From NCBI RefSeq assembly GCF_000960475.2, contig NZ_JZDQ02000011.1, positions 99,533 through 163,532 of the forward strand: DNA of 64,000 nt, read 5' to 3'. This document shows positions 1 to 9,014 of the stretch, in pieces; the stretch's first letter is position 1; every line of letters starts with the position of its first letter. The DNA comes from Nocardioides luteus (GTDB lineage: Bacteria; Actinomycetota; Actinomycetes; Propionibacteriales; Nocardioidaceae). The notes below the pieces were generated by a model. That model made no database searches and was not told the DNA's origin. It saw only the letters and a program-made list of their open reading frames with translations. The position numbers and the translations under genes are program-made.

Positions 1-867
1 GGCCGCAGCCGCCGAGAAGAGGCCGCTGGGACGCACCAGCAGCACCACCATCAAGATCCCGAGCGCGACCAGCGGCGCCAGGTGCTCGCCGACGTAGCCG
101 GTGACGTAGGAGAGCGAGAGCCCGAGGATCAGCCCGCCGATCACCGACCCGAGCGGCGAGTCGAGGCCACCCAGCACGGCGGCGATGAAGCCGTAGATCA
201 CGAACGGGTCCATGAACGCCGGGTTCACCAGGTCGCCGCCGGCGATGAGCATCCCCGCCACCGCGCCCACGGCGGCCGCGAGCGCCCAGCCGAGGGTGAG
301 CATGCGGCCGACGCGTACGCCGAGGAGGCGGGAGACCTCGCCGTTGAACGCCGCGGCCCGCATCCGCAGCCCCAGGTCGGTGAAGCGGAAGAGGACGACG
401 AGCCCGGCCATCACCAGGGCGACCACGACGATCGTCAGGATCCCGAAGGGCGTGATGCCGATCGAGGTGTCCCCGACCGAGATCGCGTTGGTGCTGACCG
501 GGGCCGGGAAGCCACGGTGCTGGACGCCGAACGTGATCGCGGTGAGCCCGTGGAGCACCATGAAGAGCCCGAGGGTGAGGATCACCGCGTTGAGCTCGGC
601 CTTGCCCTCGACCGGGCGGATGATCACCCGCTCGATCACCGCGCCGAGGCCGAACCCGGCGGCGAGCGCGGCCAGGAAGGCGAGCCAGTAGGGGACGTCG
701 GCGTTGAGCAGGCTCAAGGCGATGTAGGTGGTCACCATCGCCATCGCGGCCTGGGCGAAGTTGACGATCCGGGTCGAGCGCCAGATCAGGCACAGGGCCA
801 GCGCGAACGCGGCGTAAACCGCGCCCAGCACCAGGCCACCGAGGGTGGTGTCGAGAAACTGCTGCAT
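1..867 (-). CDS. livH: Branched-chain amino acid ABC transporter permease, LivH type (3' end beyond window)
   Basis: Inner-membrane permease subunit of a Liv-type importer. Read on the minus strand it starts MQQFLDTTLGGLVLGAVYA, continues with the LivH-typical IWRSTRIVNFAQAAMAM, and stays open for 289 codons to the window edge, ending near VRPSGLF, which is close to the usual LivH C-terminus. So only the last few codons and the stop lie outside. Several hydrophobic segments span the protein. It follows livF by 12 bases in the transcript order livG-livF-livH, and livM would be expected next, outside the window. Substrate specificity cannot be read from a permease. Confidence 0.9.
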   Translation of the reverse strand, partial: MQQFLDTTLGGLVLGAVYAAFALALCLIWRSTRIVNFAQAAMAMVTTYIALSLLNADVPYWLAFLAALAAGFGLGAVIERVIIRPVEGKAELNAVILTLGLFMVLHGLTAITFGVQHRGFPAPVSTNAISVGDTSIGITPFGILTIVVVALVMAGLVVLFRFTDLGLRMRAAAFNGEVSRLLGVRVGRMLTLGWALAAAVGAVAGMLIAGGDLVNPAFMDPFVIYGFIAAVLGGLDSPLGSVIGGLILGLSLSYVTGYVGEHLAPLVALGILMVVLLVRPSGLFSAAAA

Positions 868-879
868 GTCTGCGTCTCC

Positions 880-1584
880 TCAGAACCCGAGATAGGCGTG
901 GCGGAGCTGCTCGTCGGCGGCCAGCTCGGCGGCCGGCGCCGAGGCGACGACCTTGCCGAGGTTGAGCACGACGCCGTGGTCAGCGATGGACAGGGCGCTG
1001 CGGGCGTTCTGCTCGACCAGCACGACGGTCAGCTCCTCGCTCTGCACCAGCCCGCGGAGCAGGTCGAAGATCTGGGCCACGACCCGCGGCGCGAGCCCCA
1101 GGGACGGCTCGTCGAGCAGCAGCACGGTCGGCCGCGCCATCAGCGCCCGGCCGATGACGAGCATCTGCCGCTCACCGCCGGAGAGCTGGTGGGCGGTCGC
1201 GTCGCGGCGCTCGCCCAATCGCGGGAAGAGTTCGAAGATCCGCTCGATCGGCATCGGCTCGGAGGCGGTCGCACGGTGCAGACCGCCGAGGCGGAGGTTC
1301 TCGACGACGGTCAGCTCGGCGATGACGCCGCGCCCCTCCGGGACATGGGAGAGGCCGTACGAGGTCAGCTTCTCGGTCGCGGTGCGGGTGATGTCCTTGC
1401 CGTCCAGCTTCACCGTCCCCCGGGTGGATCTCACCAGCCCGGAGACGGTGCGCAGGAGCGTGGTCTTCCCGGCGCCGTTGGCGCCCAGGACCGCGGTGAC
1501 CTGCCCTCGCGACGCGGTGAAGGTGACGCCGTTGAGCGCCTTGACGGGTCCGTACGCAGCGCTCAGGTCCTCGACGGCGAACAT
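880..1584 (-). CDS. livF: Branched-chain amino acid ABC transporter ATP-binding protein LivF
   Basis: Cytoplasmic ATPase subunit (234 aa) of the Liv importer. Walker A GANGAGKT is at about residues 34-41, the signature LSGGERQ at 134-140 and Walker B LLLDEP at 155-160. The LivF-typical 'GLSHVPEGRGVIAELTVVENL' region lies between Walker A and the signature. The ATG at 1584 overlaps the livG stop as TGATG, so translation is probably coupled. A longer open frame continues upstream through livG in another phase and is not coding. With livG it powers the LivH/LivM permease pair. Confidence 0.93.
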   Translation of the reverse strand: MFAVEDLSAAYGPVKALNGVTFTASRGQVTAVLGANGAGKTTLLRTVSGLVRSTRGTVKLDGKDITRTATEKLTSYGLSHVPEGRGVIAELTVVENLRLGGLHRATASEPMPIERIFELFPRLGERRDATAHQLSGGERQMLVIGRALMARPTVLLLDEPSLGLAPRVVAQIFDLLRGLVQSEELTVVLVEQNARSALSIADHGVVLNLGKVVASAPAAELAADEQLRHAYLGF

Positions 1585-2369
1585 CAGACCGCCTCCTCGA
1601 TCTCGTCGCCGAGGTACGCGGCGAGCACGGCCGGGTCGTTGCGGATCTCGTCGGGGCTGCCGGCCGCGATGACGCGGCCGAAGTCGAGCACGGTGATGCG
1701 GTGGCAGACCGACATCACCAGGTCCATGTGGTGCTCGACGAGCATCACCGCGGTGCGCTCGGTCAGGCCGGTGATGATCTCGCCGAGCTCGCTCATCTCC
1801 TCGGCGCTCAGCCCGCTGGCCGGCTCGTCGAGGAGCAGCAGCTCGGGCTCGGCGACCAGGGCGCGGGCGAGCGCGACCTTCTTCCGGATCGGGTAGGGCA
1901 GGCTGCCCGGGTAGCGGGTGGCGTACGACTCGATCCCGAGCTCGCCGAGGACCTCGCGCGCCTTGCCGGCCAGCCGGGCGTCGTCGCGGTGGCCGAGGCC
2001 GAGCAGGCTGCGTACGAAGCCGGCGCGGGCGAGGCGGTCGGCACCGACCATCACGTTGTCGAGCACCGTCATCCGCTCGAAGAGCCCCAGCCCCTGCAGG
2101 GTCCGGGCGATGCCGTGGCCGGCGAGCTGGTGCGGGCGCAGGCCCGGGATCGTCTCGCCCCGCAGCCGGAGCTCGCCGTCGGCGGGGGTGACGAAGCCAC
2201 ACACGACGTTGAACAGGGTGGTCTTGCCGGCACCGTTGGGGCCGATGACGCCGAGCACCTCGTGGGGAGCGACCTCCAGCGAGACGTTCTCGAGGGCACG
2301 TACGCCTCCGAATCTCACCGAGACACCCTCGACGGCGAACAGCGGCGTGGGTTGGCCAGGCTTCTGCAT
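1584..2369 (-). CDS. livG: Branched-chain amino acid ABC transporter ATP-binding protein LivG
   Basis: First gene of the visible Liv operon, 261 aa. Walker A GPNGAGKT is at about 43-50 and Walker B LLLLDEP near 177-183, followed by the LivG-type EHHMDLVMSVCHRI segment. The ABC signature is unusual: where LivG proteins normally have LPYGQQR, this one reads LPYPIRKKVALARAL (157 onward), replacing the Gly-Gln pair. Altered signatures can be tolerated in one half of a heterodimeric ATPase. It is divergent from the PucR gene, and a Crp/GlxR-like palindrome lies 20 bases upstream of its ATG. Confidence 0.92.
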   Translation of the reverse strand: MQKPGQPTPLFAVEGVSVRFGGVRALENVSLEVAPHEVLGVIGPNGAGKTTLFNVVCGFVTPADGELRLRGETIPGLRPHQLAGHGIARTLQGLGLFERMTVLDNVMVGADRLARAGFVRSLLGLGHRDDARLAGKAREVLGELGIESYATRYPGSLPYPIRKKVALARALVAEPELLLLDEPASGLSAEEMSELGEIITGLTERTAVMLVEHHMDLVMSVCHRITVLDFGRVIAAGSPDEIRNDPAVLAAYLGDEIEEAV

Positions 2370-2388
2370 CGTGCTCCCTTCGGCCCGT

Positions 2389-2404
2389 TGTGACGGCTAT
2401 CACT
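2389..2404. promoter_or_regulatory. Crp/GlxR-like palindrome upstream of the liv operon
   Basis: TGTGA, six bases, then TCACT: nine of ten positions of the Crp/GlxR consensus TGTGA-N6-TCACA. It sits 20 bp upstream of the livG start in the livG/pucR intergenic region. A second inverted repeat, TGGGC-N5-GCCCA, follows at 2431-2445 on the PucR side. Control of Liv uptake by a Crp-family protein is inferred from the motif alone. Confidence 0.45.
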
Positions 2405-2519
2405 TTGGACTCTCCGCACAACGGGGGATATGGGCACTGCGCCCAAAATCCTTCGGGCGGTCCGTCCGAGATTCCTGGCTTTGCTGCGGAACCGACAGCA
2501 GACATGGGACGCTCCGCAC

Positions 2520-3734
2520 ATGGGTGTGACGAGCGACACATCTCCCGACTCGGACCTTCGGCCGTTGGTCGAGCGCGCCTGGGCCTCCCTGGTGAGCCAG
2601 GCCGACGCGATCGCCGACGACATCACGCTGACCCTGATCGCGATCCAGCCGCAGTGGTACGAGAACGCCGACCAGTCGATCCGGGCCGACCTGCGTTCGA
2701 GCACCCGGGAGCACGTACGCCGCGGCATCCGCGCCATGGCCGGACTCACCCCGGGCGCCAATCCCGTCGACCTGTGGCGCGAGACCGGCCGCCGGCGGGC
2801 GCGGCAGGGCGTTCCGCTGGAGTACTGCCTCAACGCCTACACCGTCGGCACCCGGATGCTGTGGGAGTCGATGGTCCACCAGCAGGAGGCGCTCGGGATC
2901 GACGACCGGGTGATGGTGCTCGCCGGGCGGCAGGTGTGGACCGACCTGGACGTGCAGAACTCGGTCATGTCCTCGGCCTACCGGAAGGAGGCGGCGCTCC
3001 TGCAGCGCCGCGACCTGCAGCTCCAGGGCCGGCTCCTGGACGGGCTGGCGGAGGGCCGTGGCGGTGACCCGGCGTTCGCCGCCGAGGTGCAGGAGATCCT
3101 CGGGATCGCGGCCGACTCGCAGATGGCCTGCGTCATCGCCGCCTTCGACGGCAACCGCGACTCACCGCTGCGCAACCCCGACGACCGGCTCGAACGCTGC
3201 GACCTGCTGTCGTTCTGGCACGTCCGCGGCGACCACCACTTCGGGCTGGTCCCGCTGGGGTCGCGCCCGGTCGCGGAGGCCGTCACCGACCTGGTCGAAC
3301 AGCTCGCCTGCTGCAACTCGGGCCGGGTCGGCATCGCCATCGCCGACGACCTCAGCGGCTTCGGCACCGCCTTCCAGCTCGCCACGCACACGGTGGAGAC
3401 GATCCCCCGGGGACGTACGGACATCGCGGTCGTCGACGACCGCCTCCCCCAGGTGCTCCTGACCGCCTCCCCGGCGGTCTCCTCGCTGCTCGTCCGCCGC
3501 ACCCTCGGCCCGATCCTGGCCCAGCCCGCGCACCAGTCCGACGTGCTGCTGGCGACGCTCCGCGCTCTCATCGTCCACGGCGGCTCCCCCACCCACGCCG
3601 CCGAGGACCTGATCTGCCACCGCAACACGGTCATCTACCGCATCAAGCAGATCCAGGACCTCACCGGCCGGAGCATCTCCGACCCCGGCGACCGCCTCCT
3701 CCTGGCCCTCGCTCTGATGGCCCTGGAGAAATAG
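2520..3734 (+). CDS. PucR/CdaR-family transcriptional regulator
   Basis: Predicted DNA-binding regulator of 404 aa. The C-terminus carries the PucR-type helix-turn-helix (HRNTVIYRIKQIQDLTG followed by LLLALALMALEK). The N-terminal half is helical and resembles the RsbRD/GGDEF-like sensory part of this family (RRRARQGVPLEYCLNAYTVG). I chose the ATG at 2520; an in-frame ATG at 2430 would add 30 residues that look like translated promoter sequence. It is divergent from the liv operon, so local control of Liv genes is plausible. PucR proteins often respond to nitrogenous or aromatic metabolites; the effector here is unknown. Confidence 0.85.
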   Translation: MGVTSDTSPDSDLRPLVERAWASLVSQADAIADDITLTLIAIQPQWYENADQSIRADLRSSTREHVRRGIRAMAGLTPGANPVDLWRETGRRRARQGVPLEYCLNAYTVGTRMLWESMVHQQEALGIDDRVMVLAGRQVWTDLDVQNSVMSSAYRKEAALLQRRDLQLQGRLLDGLAEGRGGDPAFAAEVQEILGIAADSQMACVIAAFDGNRDSPLRNPDDRLERCDLLSFWHVRGDHHFGLVPLGSRPVAEAVTDLVEQLACCNSGRVGIAIADDLSGFGTAFQLATHTVETIPRGRTDIAVVDDRLPQVLLTASPAVSSLLVRRTLGPILAQPAHQSDVLLATLRALIVHGGSPTHAAEDLICHRNTVIYRIKQIQDLTGRSISDPGDRLLLALALMALEK

Positions 3735-3738
3735 CCCC

Positions 3739-3836
3739 GCCGAGAGGTCGATATCTGACGCCGAATGGACCACTCGACGTCAGAAATCGACTCTTCGGCG
3801 TCAGAAACTGACCTCTCGGCCTCAGATGTCGACCAG
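3739..3836. repeat. 21-bp periodic repeat with an inverted half, between convergent genes
   Basis: Three consecutive 21-bp units begin at 3774, 3795 and 3816, each with TCGRCSTCAGA near its start. A 26-bp stretch at 3739-3764 is the reverse complement, with three mismatches, of 3795-3820, so the whole can fold into one long hairpin. It lies between the PucR stop and the ACAD gene and covers the last ACAD codons. It has no U-tract but could act as a bidirectional terminator. Period and architecture match the arrays near 11.6, 12.0 and 63.9 kb. Confidence 0.75.
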
Positions 3837-4910
3837 GGAACCGAGGCGGTCGCGGTGGAGGCCGGGGAGGCCGTACGCGATCTGGTCGGCCTTGGCCCGC
3901 TTGAGGTAGAGGTGGGCGGGGTGCTCCCAGGTCATGCCGATGCCGCCGTGCAGCTGAACGGCCTCCTCGGCCGCGGTGACGGCGAGATCACCGCAGTAGG
4001 CCGCGGCGACATGGGTCGCGATCTCCGCCTCCTCGGCGTCCCCGAGCGCCAGCGCTCCGGCGGCGTGGCGCGCGGCAGCGCCGGCTCCCTCGACGCTGGT
4101 GTAGAGGTCGGCGAGCCGGTGCTTGAGCGCCTGGTAGCCACCGACGATCCGGCCGAACTGGCGCCGAACCTTCAGGTAGTCGACCGTCGTGGTCAGGCAC
4201 CACTGCGCCACCCCGACCTGCTCGGAGGCCATCAGCGCGGCCCCGGCGAGCAGACCGGAACGTACGCCGTCGGCACCGTGCTCCGCGGCCACGACCACCT
4301 CGCCGGCAGACGGGTCGAGGGTCACGTCGGCGAGCCGGCGGGTCATGTCGAGCGAGCTCACCGGGGCGACCGTCGCCTGGTCCGCGGGGACGGCCCGGAC
4401 CTCGAGGCCGTCGGGCGTCGCGACCGGCACCAGGAGCGTGTCGGCCTCGAGAGCACCGGCGACCGATCGGATCTCGGTCTCGACGGGCGCCAGCGGCTGG
4501 GCGGTCGTCGCGGGCAGCGGTACGACCAGCGCCGCGGTGCGCTCCCCCGAGGCCAGCCCGGCCAGCAGGTCAGCGCCGGCCTCGGTGGGTCCGGTCAGCA
4601 GGACCGACGTCGCGACGACCGCGCTGGTCAGGAAGGGCACCGGGGCGACCGAACGCCCCAGCTCCTCCAGGACCACGGCGGCCTCACGGGCGGTGGCCCC
4701 GGCGCCACCGTAGGACTCCGGGATCAGCAGCCCCGCGAGCCCGAGCTCGCCGGCGATCCCCTTCCACAGGACCGGGGTGAGCGAGCTGTCCCCGTCGTAC
4801 GCCTTGACGACCTCGGCCGGGTCGCAGCGCTCGGCCAGGAACGACCTGACCGTGGCACGCAGGTCGGCGTCGAGCTCGTTGTCGAGCAGTTCGACCTCGG
4901 GTGCGCTCAT
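3822..4910 (-). CDS. Acyl-CoA dehydrogenase family protein (last gene of the operon)
   Basis: FAD-dependent acyl-CoA dehydrogenase of 362 aa. The N-terminal helical domain carries GLAGLLIPESYGGAGAT, and the C-terminal domain has RRQFGRIVGGYQALKHRLAD and LHGGIGMTWEHPAHLYLKRA, both typical of the family. The middle beta domain is short and poorly conserved, as in the regulatory-like partner of heterotetrameric FadE pairs. Its ATG overlaps the stop of the upstream ACAD gene (ATGA), so a heteromeric enzyme with that product is plausible. The substrate is unknown; steroid or branched acyl side chains are typical for such pairs. Confidence 0.88.
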   Translation of the reverse strand: MSAPEVELLDNELDADLRATVRSFLAERCDPAEVVKAYDGDSSLTPVLWKGIAGELGLAGLLIPESYGGAGATAREAAVVLEELGRSVAPVPFLTSAVVATSVLLTGPTEAGADLLAGLASGERTAALVVPLPATTAQPLAPVETEIRSVAGALEADTLLVPVATPDGLEVRAVPADQATVAPVSSLDMTRRLADVTLDPSAGEVVVAAEHGADGVRSGLLAGAALMASEQVGVAQWCLTTTVDYLKVRRQFGRIVGGYQALKHRLADLYTSVEGAGAAARHAAGALALGDAEEAEIATHVAAAYCGDLAVTAAEEAVQLHGGIGMTWEHPAHLYLKRAKADQIAYGLPGLHRDRLGSLVDI

Positions 4911-6094
4911 CTAGGGATCTCCTTCCAGGCAACGTCCTTGTCGACCCGGTGCTCCCCGGGGAGGCCGAGGACGCGCTCGGCCACGATGTTGCGCAGGATC
5001 TCCGAGGTGCCACCCTCGATGGAGTTGCCCTTGGCGCGCAGGTAGCGATAGACGGCGTCGCGACCGGCGAAGTCGACGTGCTCGGGCCGGACCATCGTCC
5101 AGCCCTCCCCGTCCTCGTAGCGAAGACCCTCCTCGCCGCGGAGCTCGAGGTCGAGCCCGGTGAGCTGCTGGTTGATCTTGGCGAACGTCAGCTTCATCGC
5201 CGACCCCTCCGGGCCGGGCTGGCCGACGGCCAGCTTCTGCCGCAGCCGGGCCCCGGTCAGCCGGGCCACCTCGGACTCGACCCAGAGCCTCAAGAGCCGG
5301 TCGCGCAGCTCCGGGGTGTGGTTGTCCGGATGCTCCCGCCACGACTCGGCGACCACGCCGAGCATCCCGCCCTCGCGCGGCATGGCGGCGCCACCGATGG
5401 CGACGCGCTCGTTGTTGAGCGTGGCGTTGGCGACCTCCCAGCCCTGCCCGACCGCACCGAGGCGGTGCGCGTCGGGGATCCGCACGTCGGTCAGGAAGAC
5501 CTCGTTGAACTCGGCCTCGCCGGTGATCTGGCGCAGCGGGCGTACCTCGACGCCGGGGTCGTGCATGTCGCAGAGGAAGTAGGTCAGCCCGCGGTGCTTC
5601 GGGACGTCCGGGTCGGTGCGGGCGACGAGGATCGCGAAGTCGGCGTTGTGGGCGCCCGAGGTCCACACCTTCTGCCCGTTGACGACCCACTCGTCGCCGT
5701 CGAGGACCGCCCGGGTCGCCAGCCCGGCCAGGTCGGAGCCGGCGCCGGGCTCGGAGAAGAGCTGGCACCAGATCTCGTCACCGCACCACAGCGGCTCCAG
5801 GAACCGGGCCTTCTGCTCCGGGGTCCCGTAGGCCAGGATCGTGGGCGCGGCCATGCCGAGCCCGATCCCGTTGCGCCGCGGGTTGTTGTCGGGGGCACCG
5901 GCGGCCTCGAAGAGATCGTTCACCAGCGGCTGCAGGGCACGGGAGACCCCGAGACCACCCTCGCCCTCCGGGAACGCCACCCAAGCCAGCCCGGCCCGGT
6001 AGCGGGCGTGCAGGAAGGCGCTCGGCTCGGTCGTCGCGACGGGGTGCTCGGCAAGGAACTCCTCGACGCGCCCCCTGATCTCCTCGGGAGTCAC
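4907..6094 (-). CDS. Acyl-CoA dehydrogenase family protein
   Basis: Predicted 395-aa acyl-CoA dehydrogenase starting at GTG 6094 inside a GTGA overlap with the upstream gene; a longer open frame runs on in the wrong phase through that gene. Family landmarks are [16 protein letters not shown] (FAD/substrate region), [14 protein letters not shown] and, near the end, [20 protein letters not shown]. It forms a tandem with the shorter ACAD downstream (ATGA overlap). Adjacent ACAD pairs in actinomycetes often make alpha2-beta2 enzymes acting on steroid-type or branched CoA thioesters; assigning this pair to that class is inference. Confidence 0.88.
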   Translation of the reverse strand: MTPEEIRGRVEEFLAEHPVATTEPSAFLHARYRAGLAWVAFPEGEGGLGVSRALQPLVNDLFEAAGAPDNNPRRNGIGLGMAAPTILAYGTPEQKARFLEPLWCGDEIWCQLFSEPGAGSDLAGLATRAVLDGDEWVVNGQKVWTSGAHNADFAILVARTDPDVPKHRGLTYFLCDMHDPGVEVRPLRQITGEAEFNEVFLTDVRIPDAHRLGAVGQGWEVANATLNNERVAIGGAAMPREGGMLGVVAESWREHPDNHTPELRDRLLRLWVESEVARLTGARLRQKLAVGQPGPEGSAMKLTFAKINQQLTGLDLELRGEEGLRYEDGEGWTMVRPEHVDFAGRDAVYRYLRAKGNSIEGGTSEILRNIVAERVLGLPGEHRVDKDVAWKEIPR

Positions 6095-7323
6095 TGCCTG
6101 CCCTCTCGACGTGCGGCCTGCTTGCGCAGCTCCGCCTTGGCTAGGGCGTTCTTGTGCACCTCGTCGGGGCCGTCGGCGAACCGGAGCGTGCGGATGCCGG
6201 CGTACGCCTTGGCCAGCGGGAAGTCCTGGGAGAGGCCGCCGGCGCCGTGGGCCTGGATCGCCTTGTCGAGGATCCACTGGACGGTCGCCGGGGTGGCGAT
6301 CTTGATCGCCTGGATCTCGGTGTGGGCGCCCTTGTTGCCGACCGTGTCCATCAGCCAGGCGGTCTTGAGGACGAGGAGGCGCAGCTGCTCGATGCGTACC
6401 CGAGACTCGGCGATCCAGTCCCGGATCACGCCCTGCTCGGAGAGCGGCTTGCCGAAGGCGACGCGGTCCTCGACACGAGCGCACATCAGCTCGATCGCCC
6501 GCTCGGCCAGGCCGATGGAGCGCATGCAGTGGTGGATGCGGCCGGGACCCAGGCGCGCCTGGGCGATCGCGAAGCCCATGCCCTCGGCCCCGATGAGGTT
6601 GCCGACCGGCACGCGTACGTCCTCGAAGACGAGCTCCGCGTGACCGCCGTGGTCGTGGTCGTCGTAGCCGAAGACCTCCATGCCGCGCTTGATCGTCAGG
6701 CCCGGGGTGTCGCGGGGTACCAGGATCATCGACTGCTGCTTGTGGCGCTCGGCGGACGGGTCGGTCTTGCCCATCACGATGAAGATCTTGGCGTTCGGGT
6801 TCATCGCACCGGTGATCCACCACTTGCGGCCGTTGAGGACGTACTCGTCGCCGTCGAGCGCGATCGAGGTCTCGATGTTGGTCGCGTCCGAGGAGGCGAC
6901 GGCCGGCTCGGTCATCGCGAAGGCGCTGCGGATCTCACCCTCCAGCAGCGGCGAGAGCCACTCCTTCCTCTGGGCCTCGTTGCCGAAGTCGTGCAGCACC
7001 TCCATGTTGCCGGTGTCGGGCGCGGCGCAGTTGAACGCGGCCGGCGCGAGGTGGCTGCGGCCGGTGATCTCGGCCAGCGGGGCGTACTGCAGGTTGGTCA
7101 GCCCGGCCCCGCCCTCGCCGGGCAGGAAGAGGTTCCACAGGCCACGCTTGCGGGCCTCCGCCCGGATCTCGCCGAGGACGGGAACCGAGTCCCAGGCCCA
7201 GCGATCCGGCAGTGCCGCGAGCTGCTCGTCGAAGACGGCCTCGTTCGGCTCGACGTACGTCTTCTGGAAGTCCCACACCGAGGCGACGAGCTCCTCGGTC
7301 CTGGCGTCGGGTGCGAAGTCCAT
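6091..7323 (-). CDS. ACAD10/ACAD11-like acyl-CoA dehydrogenase
   Basis: 410-aa acyl-CoA dehydrogenase that strongly resembles the ACAD domain of animal ACAD10/ACAD11: [93 protein letters not shown] and [12 protein letters not shown] are all present in order. In ACAD10/11 and bacterial LvaC-type enzymes this fold works with a kinase to remove a hydroxyl group as phosphate from 4-hydroxyacyl-CoA. The gene follows the APH-type kinase gene by 3 bases and the HAD gene, matching the ACAD10 domain order. The reaction is inferred from family and context. Confidence 0.9.
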   Translation of the reverse strand: MDFAPDARTEELVASVWDFQKTYVEPNEAVFDEQLAALPDRWAWDSVPVLGEIRAEARKRGLWNLFLPGEGGAGLTNLQYAPLAEITGRSHLAPAAFNCAAPDTGNMEVLHDFGNEAQRKEWLSPLLEGEIRSAFAMTEPAVASSDATNIETSIALDGDEYVLNGRKWWITGAMNPNAKIFIVMGKTDPSAERHKQQSMILVPRDTPGLTIKRGMEVFGYDDHDHGGHAELVFEDVRVPVGNLIGAEGMGFAIAQARLGPGRIHHCMRSIGLAERAIELMCARVEDRVAFGKPLSEQGVIRDWIAESRVRIEQLRLLVLKTAWLMDTVGNKGAHTEIQAIKIATPATVQWILDKAIQAHGAGGLSQDFPLAKAYAGIRTLRFADGPDEVHKNALAKAELRKQAARREGRQ

Positions 7324-7326
7324 GCG

Positions 7327-8358
7327 TCAGTTCTCCTTCATTGCAGACAGTCCCATGTCCAGGAGCGGGTGGATCCCGTCCCCGATCTTGTCGAAGCCGG
7401 GCCCGACGGTCTGGCCCTTGAGGTAGCGGTAGTGGATCCCCTCGAGGATCGCGGCGAGCTTGTAGGCGGCCAGCCCGAGGTAGAAGCCGAACTCGCTCAG
7501 GTCGCGCGGGCTGGCCGCGTCGTAGCGGGCGATGATCTCGTCCTCGGAGAGCCAGCCGGGTGCGTTGCTGACGTCGGTCACGGTGCCGTCGCCGGAGACC
7601 GAGGCCATCCGCTGGTAGGTGAGCAGGATCGCCAGGTCGGTGACCGGGTCGCCGAGTGTGGCCATCTCCCAGTCGACGACCGCCTTGATCCGGTCGGTCT
7701 CGTCGGTGAGGACGTTGTCGAGCCGGTAGTCGCCGTGCACGATCCCGGGCCCGGTCGAGGCGGCCTCGGCAGCGCCCACGCGCGCCTCCAGCAGCGCATG
7801 CAGCTCGTCGGCGGCGGGCAGGTCGCGCGAGTAGGAGGCCTCCAGCTGCTTCTTCCAGCGCCTGACCTGCCTGCTCAGGAAGCCCTCGGGGCGGCCGAAC
7901 TCGCTCAGCCCGACCTTGGCCGGGTCGACCGCGTGCAGCGCGGCCATCACGTCGATCAGCTGCTCCGAGATCGCCCGGGTCCGCTCGACGCCGAGCGGCT
8001 CGAGCTCGCGGGCGTAGCGGTAGGGCCGGCCGTCGACCTTCTCCATCACGTAGAACGGCGCGCCGAGCACCTCCTCGTCCTCGCAGAACGCGAACGTGTG
8101 CGGCACCGGCACATCGGTGTCGCGCAGGGCGGTGATCACGGTGTGCTCGCGCTTCATGTCGTGGGCGGTGGCGAGCACGTGCCCCAGCGGCGGACGGCGG
8201 ACGATCCACTCGTGAGTGCCGTCGGAGACGGCGTACGTCAGGTTGGACTTGCCGCCGGAGATGTGGGTCGCGCTCAGCTCGGCGCCCGCGCCGGGGACGT
8301 GCTCGGCGAGCCAGGGGCCGAGCCGGTCCAGGTCGAGTCCGGGCAGTGGTTCGGTCAT
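7327..8358 (-). CDS. APH-family kinase, ACAD10/11 kinase-domain (LvaA-like) type
   Basis: 343-aa kinase of the aminoglycoside-phosphotransferase fold. The catalytic loop reads GIVHGDYRLDNVL and the metal-binding motif VVDWEMATLGDPVTDLA, the form seen in the kinase domain of ACAD10/ACAD11 rather than in resistance enzymes. An N-terminal nucleotide-loop segment GGKSNLTYAVSDG is present. Its stop is 3 bases from the ACAD10/11-like gene, and its ATG overlaps the HAD stop (ATGA). I infer phosphorylation of a hydroxyacyl-CoA; antibiotic resistance is unlikely given the operon. Confidence 0.85.
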   Translation of the reverse strand: MTEPLPGLDLDRLGPWLAEHVPGAGAELSATHISGGKSNLTYAVSDGTHEWIVRRPPLGHVLATAHDMKREHTVITALRDTDVPVPHTFAFCEDEEVLGAPFYVMEKVDGRPYRYARELEPLGVERTRAISEQLIDVMAALHAVDPAKVGLSEFGRPEGFLSRQVRRWKKQLEASYSRDLPAADELHALLEARVGAAEAASTGPGIVHGDYRLDNVLTDETDRIKAVVDWEMATLGDPVTDLAILLTYQRMASVSGDGTVTDVSNAPGWLSEDEIIARYDAASPRDLSEFGFYLGLAAYKLAAILEGIHYRYLKGQTVGPGFDKIGDGIHPLLDMGLSAMKEN

Positions 8359-9014
8359 CGGGCACCTCCGAGTGCGGGGATGTGTCGGGCCAGGGTCGCG
8401 CGGGTGGTCGCGGCGTCCTCGTGGAGCACGGCGACCAGCCCGAGGTCGCGGGCGCCGATGATGTTGGGCTCGGCGTCGTCGATGAACACGCACTCGGCCG
8501 CGTCCAGGTCGAGCTTGTCGAGGACGAGCTCGAAGATCGCCGGGTCGGGCTTGCGGAGGCGTACGTCCTCGGAGATCACCGCGACCTCGAACGTCTCCTC
8601 GATGGGGCCGTGGTCGTAGAAGTTGCCCCAGCTGTTGGACAGCAGCGCGACCCGGACGCCCGCGTCCCGCAGGTCGCGGGCCAGGGTCCACATCTCCGGG
8701 TCCGGCCCCATCCCGGCGAAGAGGCGCTTCAGCACTCCCACCGGGTCGACCGGGGTGCCGGCGTACGTCTCCAGGCGCTCGGCCAGGAGCCGGTCGAACT
8801 CCTCGACCGGGAGCTCGCCGAGCTCGAGCCGGTGGATCGGCGTGCCGGTGTCGACGTAGCGGCCCAGCCACTCCTGGAGCACGGTGGTGAAGCTCTCCGG
8901 CTTGATGCCGTCGGCCTGGATCCAGGCCGCGATCGAGTCACGGACCGGCGTGGTCATCACGCCGCCGTAGTCGAACAGGACGCCCTTGATCTCGCCCGTG
9001 ATCTGCTCGATCAT
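8355..9014 (-). CDS. HAD-superfamily hydrolase (ACAD10 N-terminal / epoxide-hydrolase-like type)
   Basis: 219-aa haloacid dehalogenase-like protein. The nucleophile motif is VLFDYGGVMTT, with Gly where many phosphatases have the second Asp, as in the soluble-epoxide-hydrolase/ACAD10 branch. Motif II ALLSNSWGN, the lysine in RLRKPDPAIF and the acidic motif FIDDAEPNI follow in order. I chose ATG 9014, which overlaps the upstream stop as ATGA, over a 98-codon longer frame. Animal ACAD10 fuses a HAD, an APH kinase and an ACAD domain in this order. The role of the HAD part is unclear even there. Confidence 0.85.
   Translation of the reverse strand: MIEQITGEIKGVLFDYGGVMTTPVRDSIAAWIQADGIKPESFTTVLQEWLGRYVDTGTPIHRLELGELPVEEFDRLLAERLETYAGTPVDPVGVLKRLFAGMGPDPEMWTLARDLRDAGVRVALLSNSWGNFYDHGPIEETFEVAVISEDVRLRKPDPAIFELVLDKLDLDAAECVFIDDAEPNIIGARDLGLVAVLHEDAATTRATLARHIPALGGAR

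Noticed and set aside
82..1896. 604-aa plus-strand open frame
   Set aside because: It runs antisense through livH, livF and livG, which have clear motifs. Its composition (His/Asp/Arg-rich, low hydrophobicity) is that of a GC-rich shadow frame.
880..2541. A 553-aa livF fusion reading back through livG
   Set aside because: The N-terminal half is the wrong-phase translation of livG; the TGATG overlap and the normal LivF length fix the start at 1584.
7327..8358. Aminoglycoside resistance kinase
   Set aside because: The fold is shared, but motifs and the HAD/ACAD neighbours match the ACAD10/11 kinase domain.
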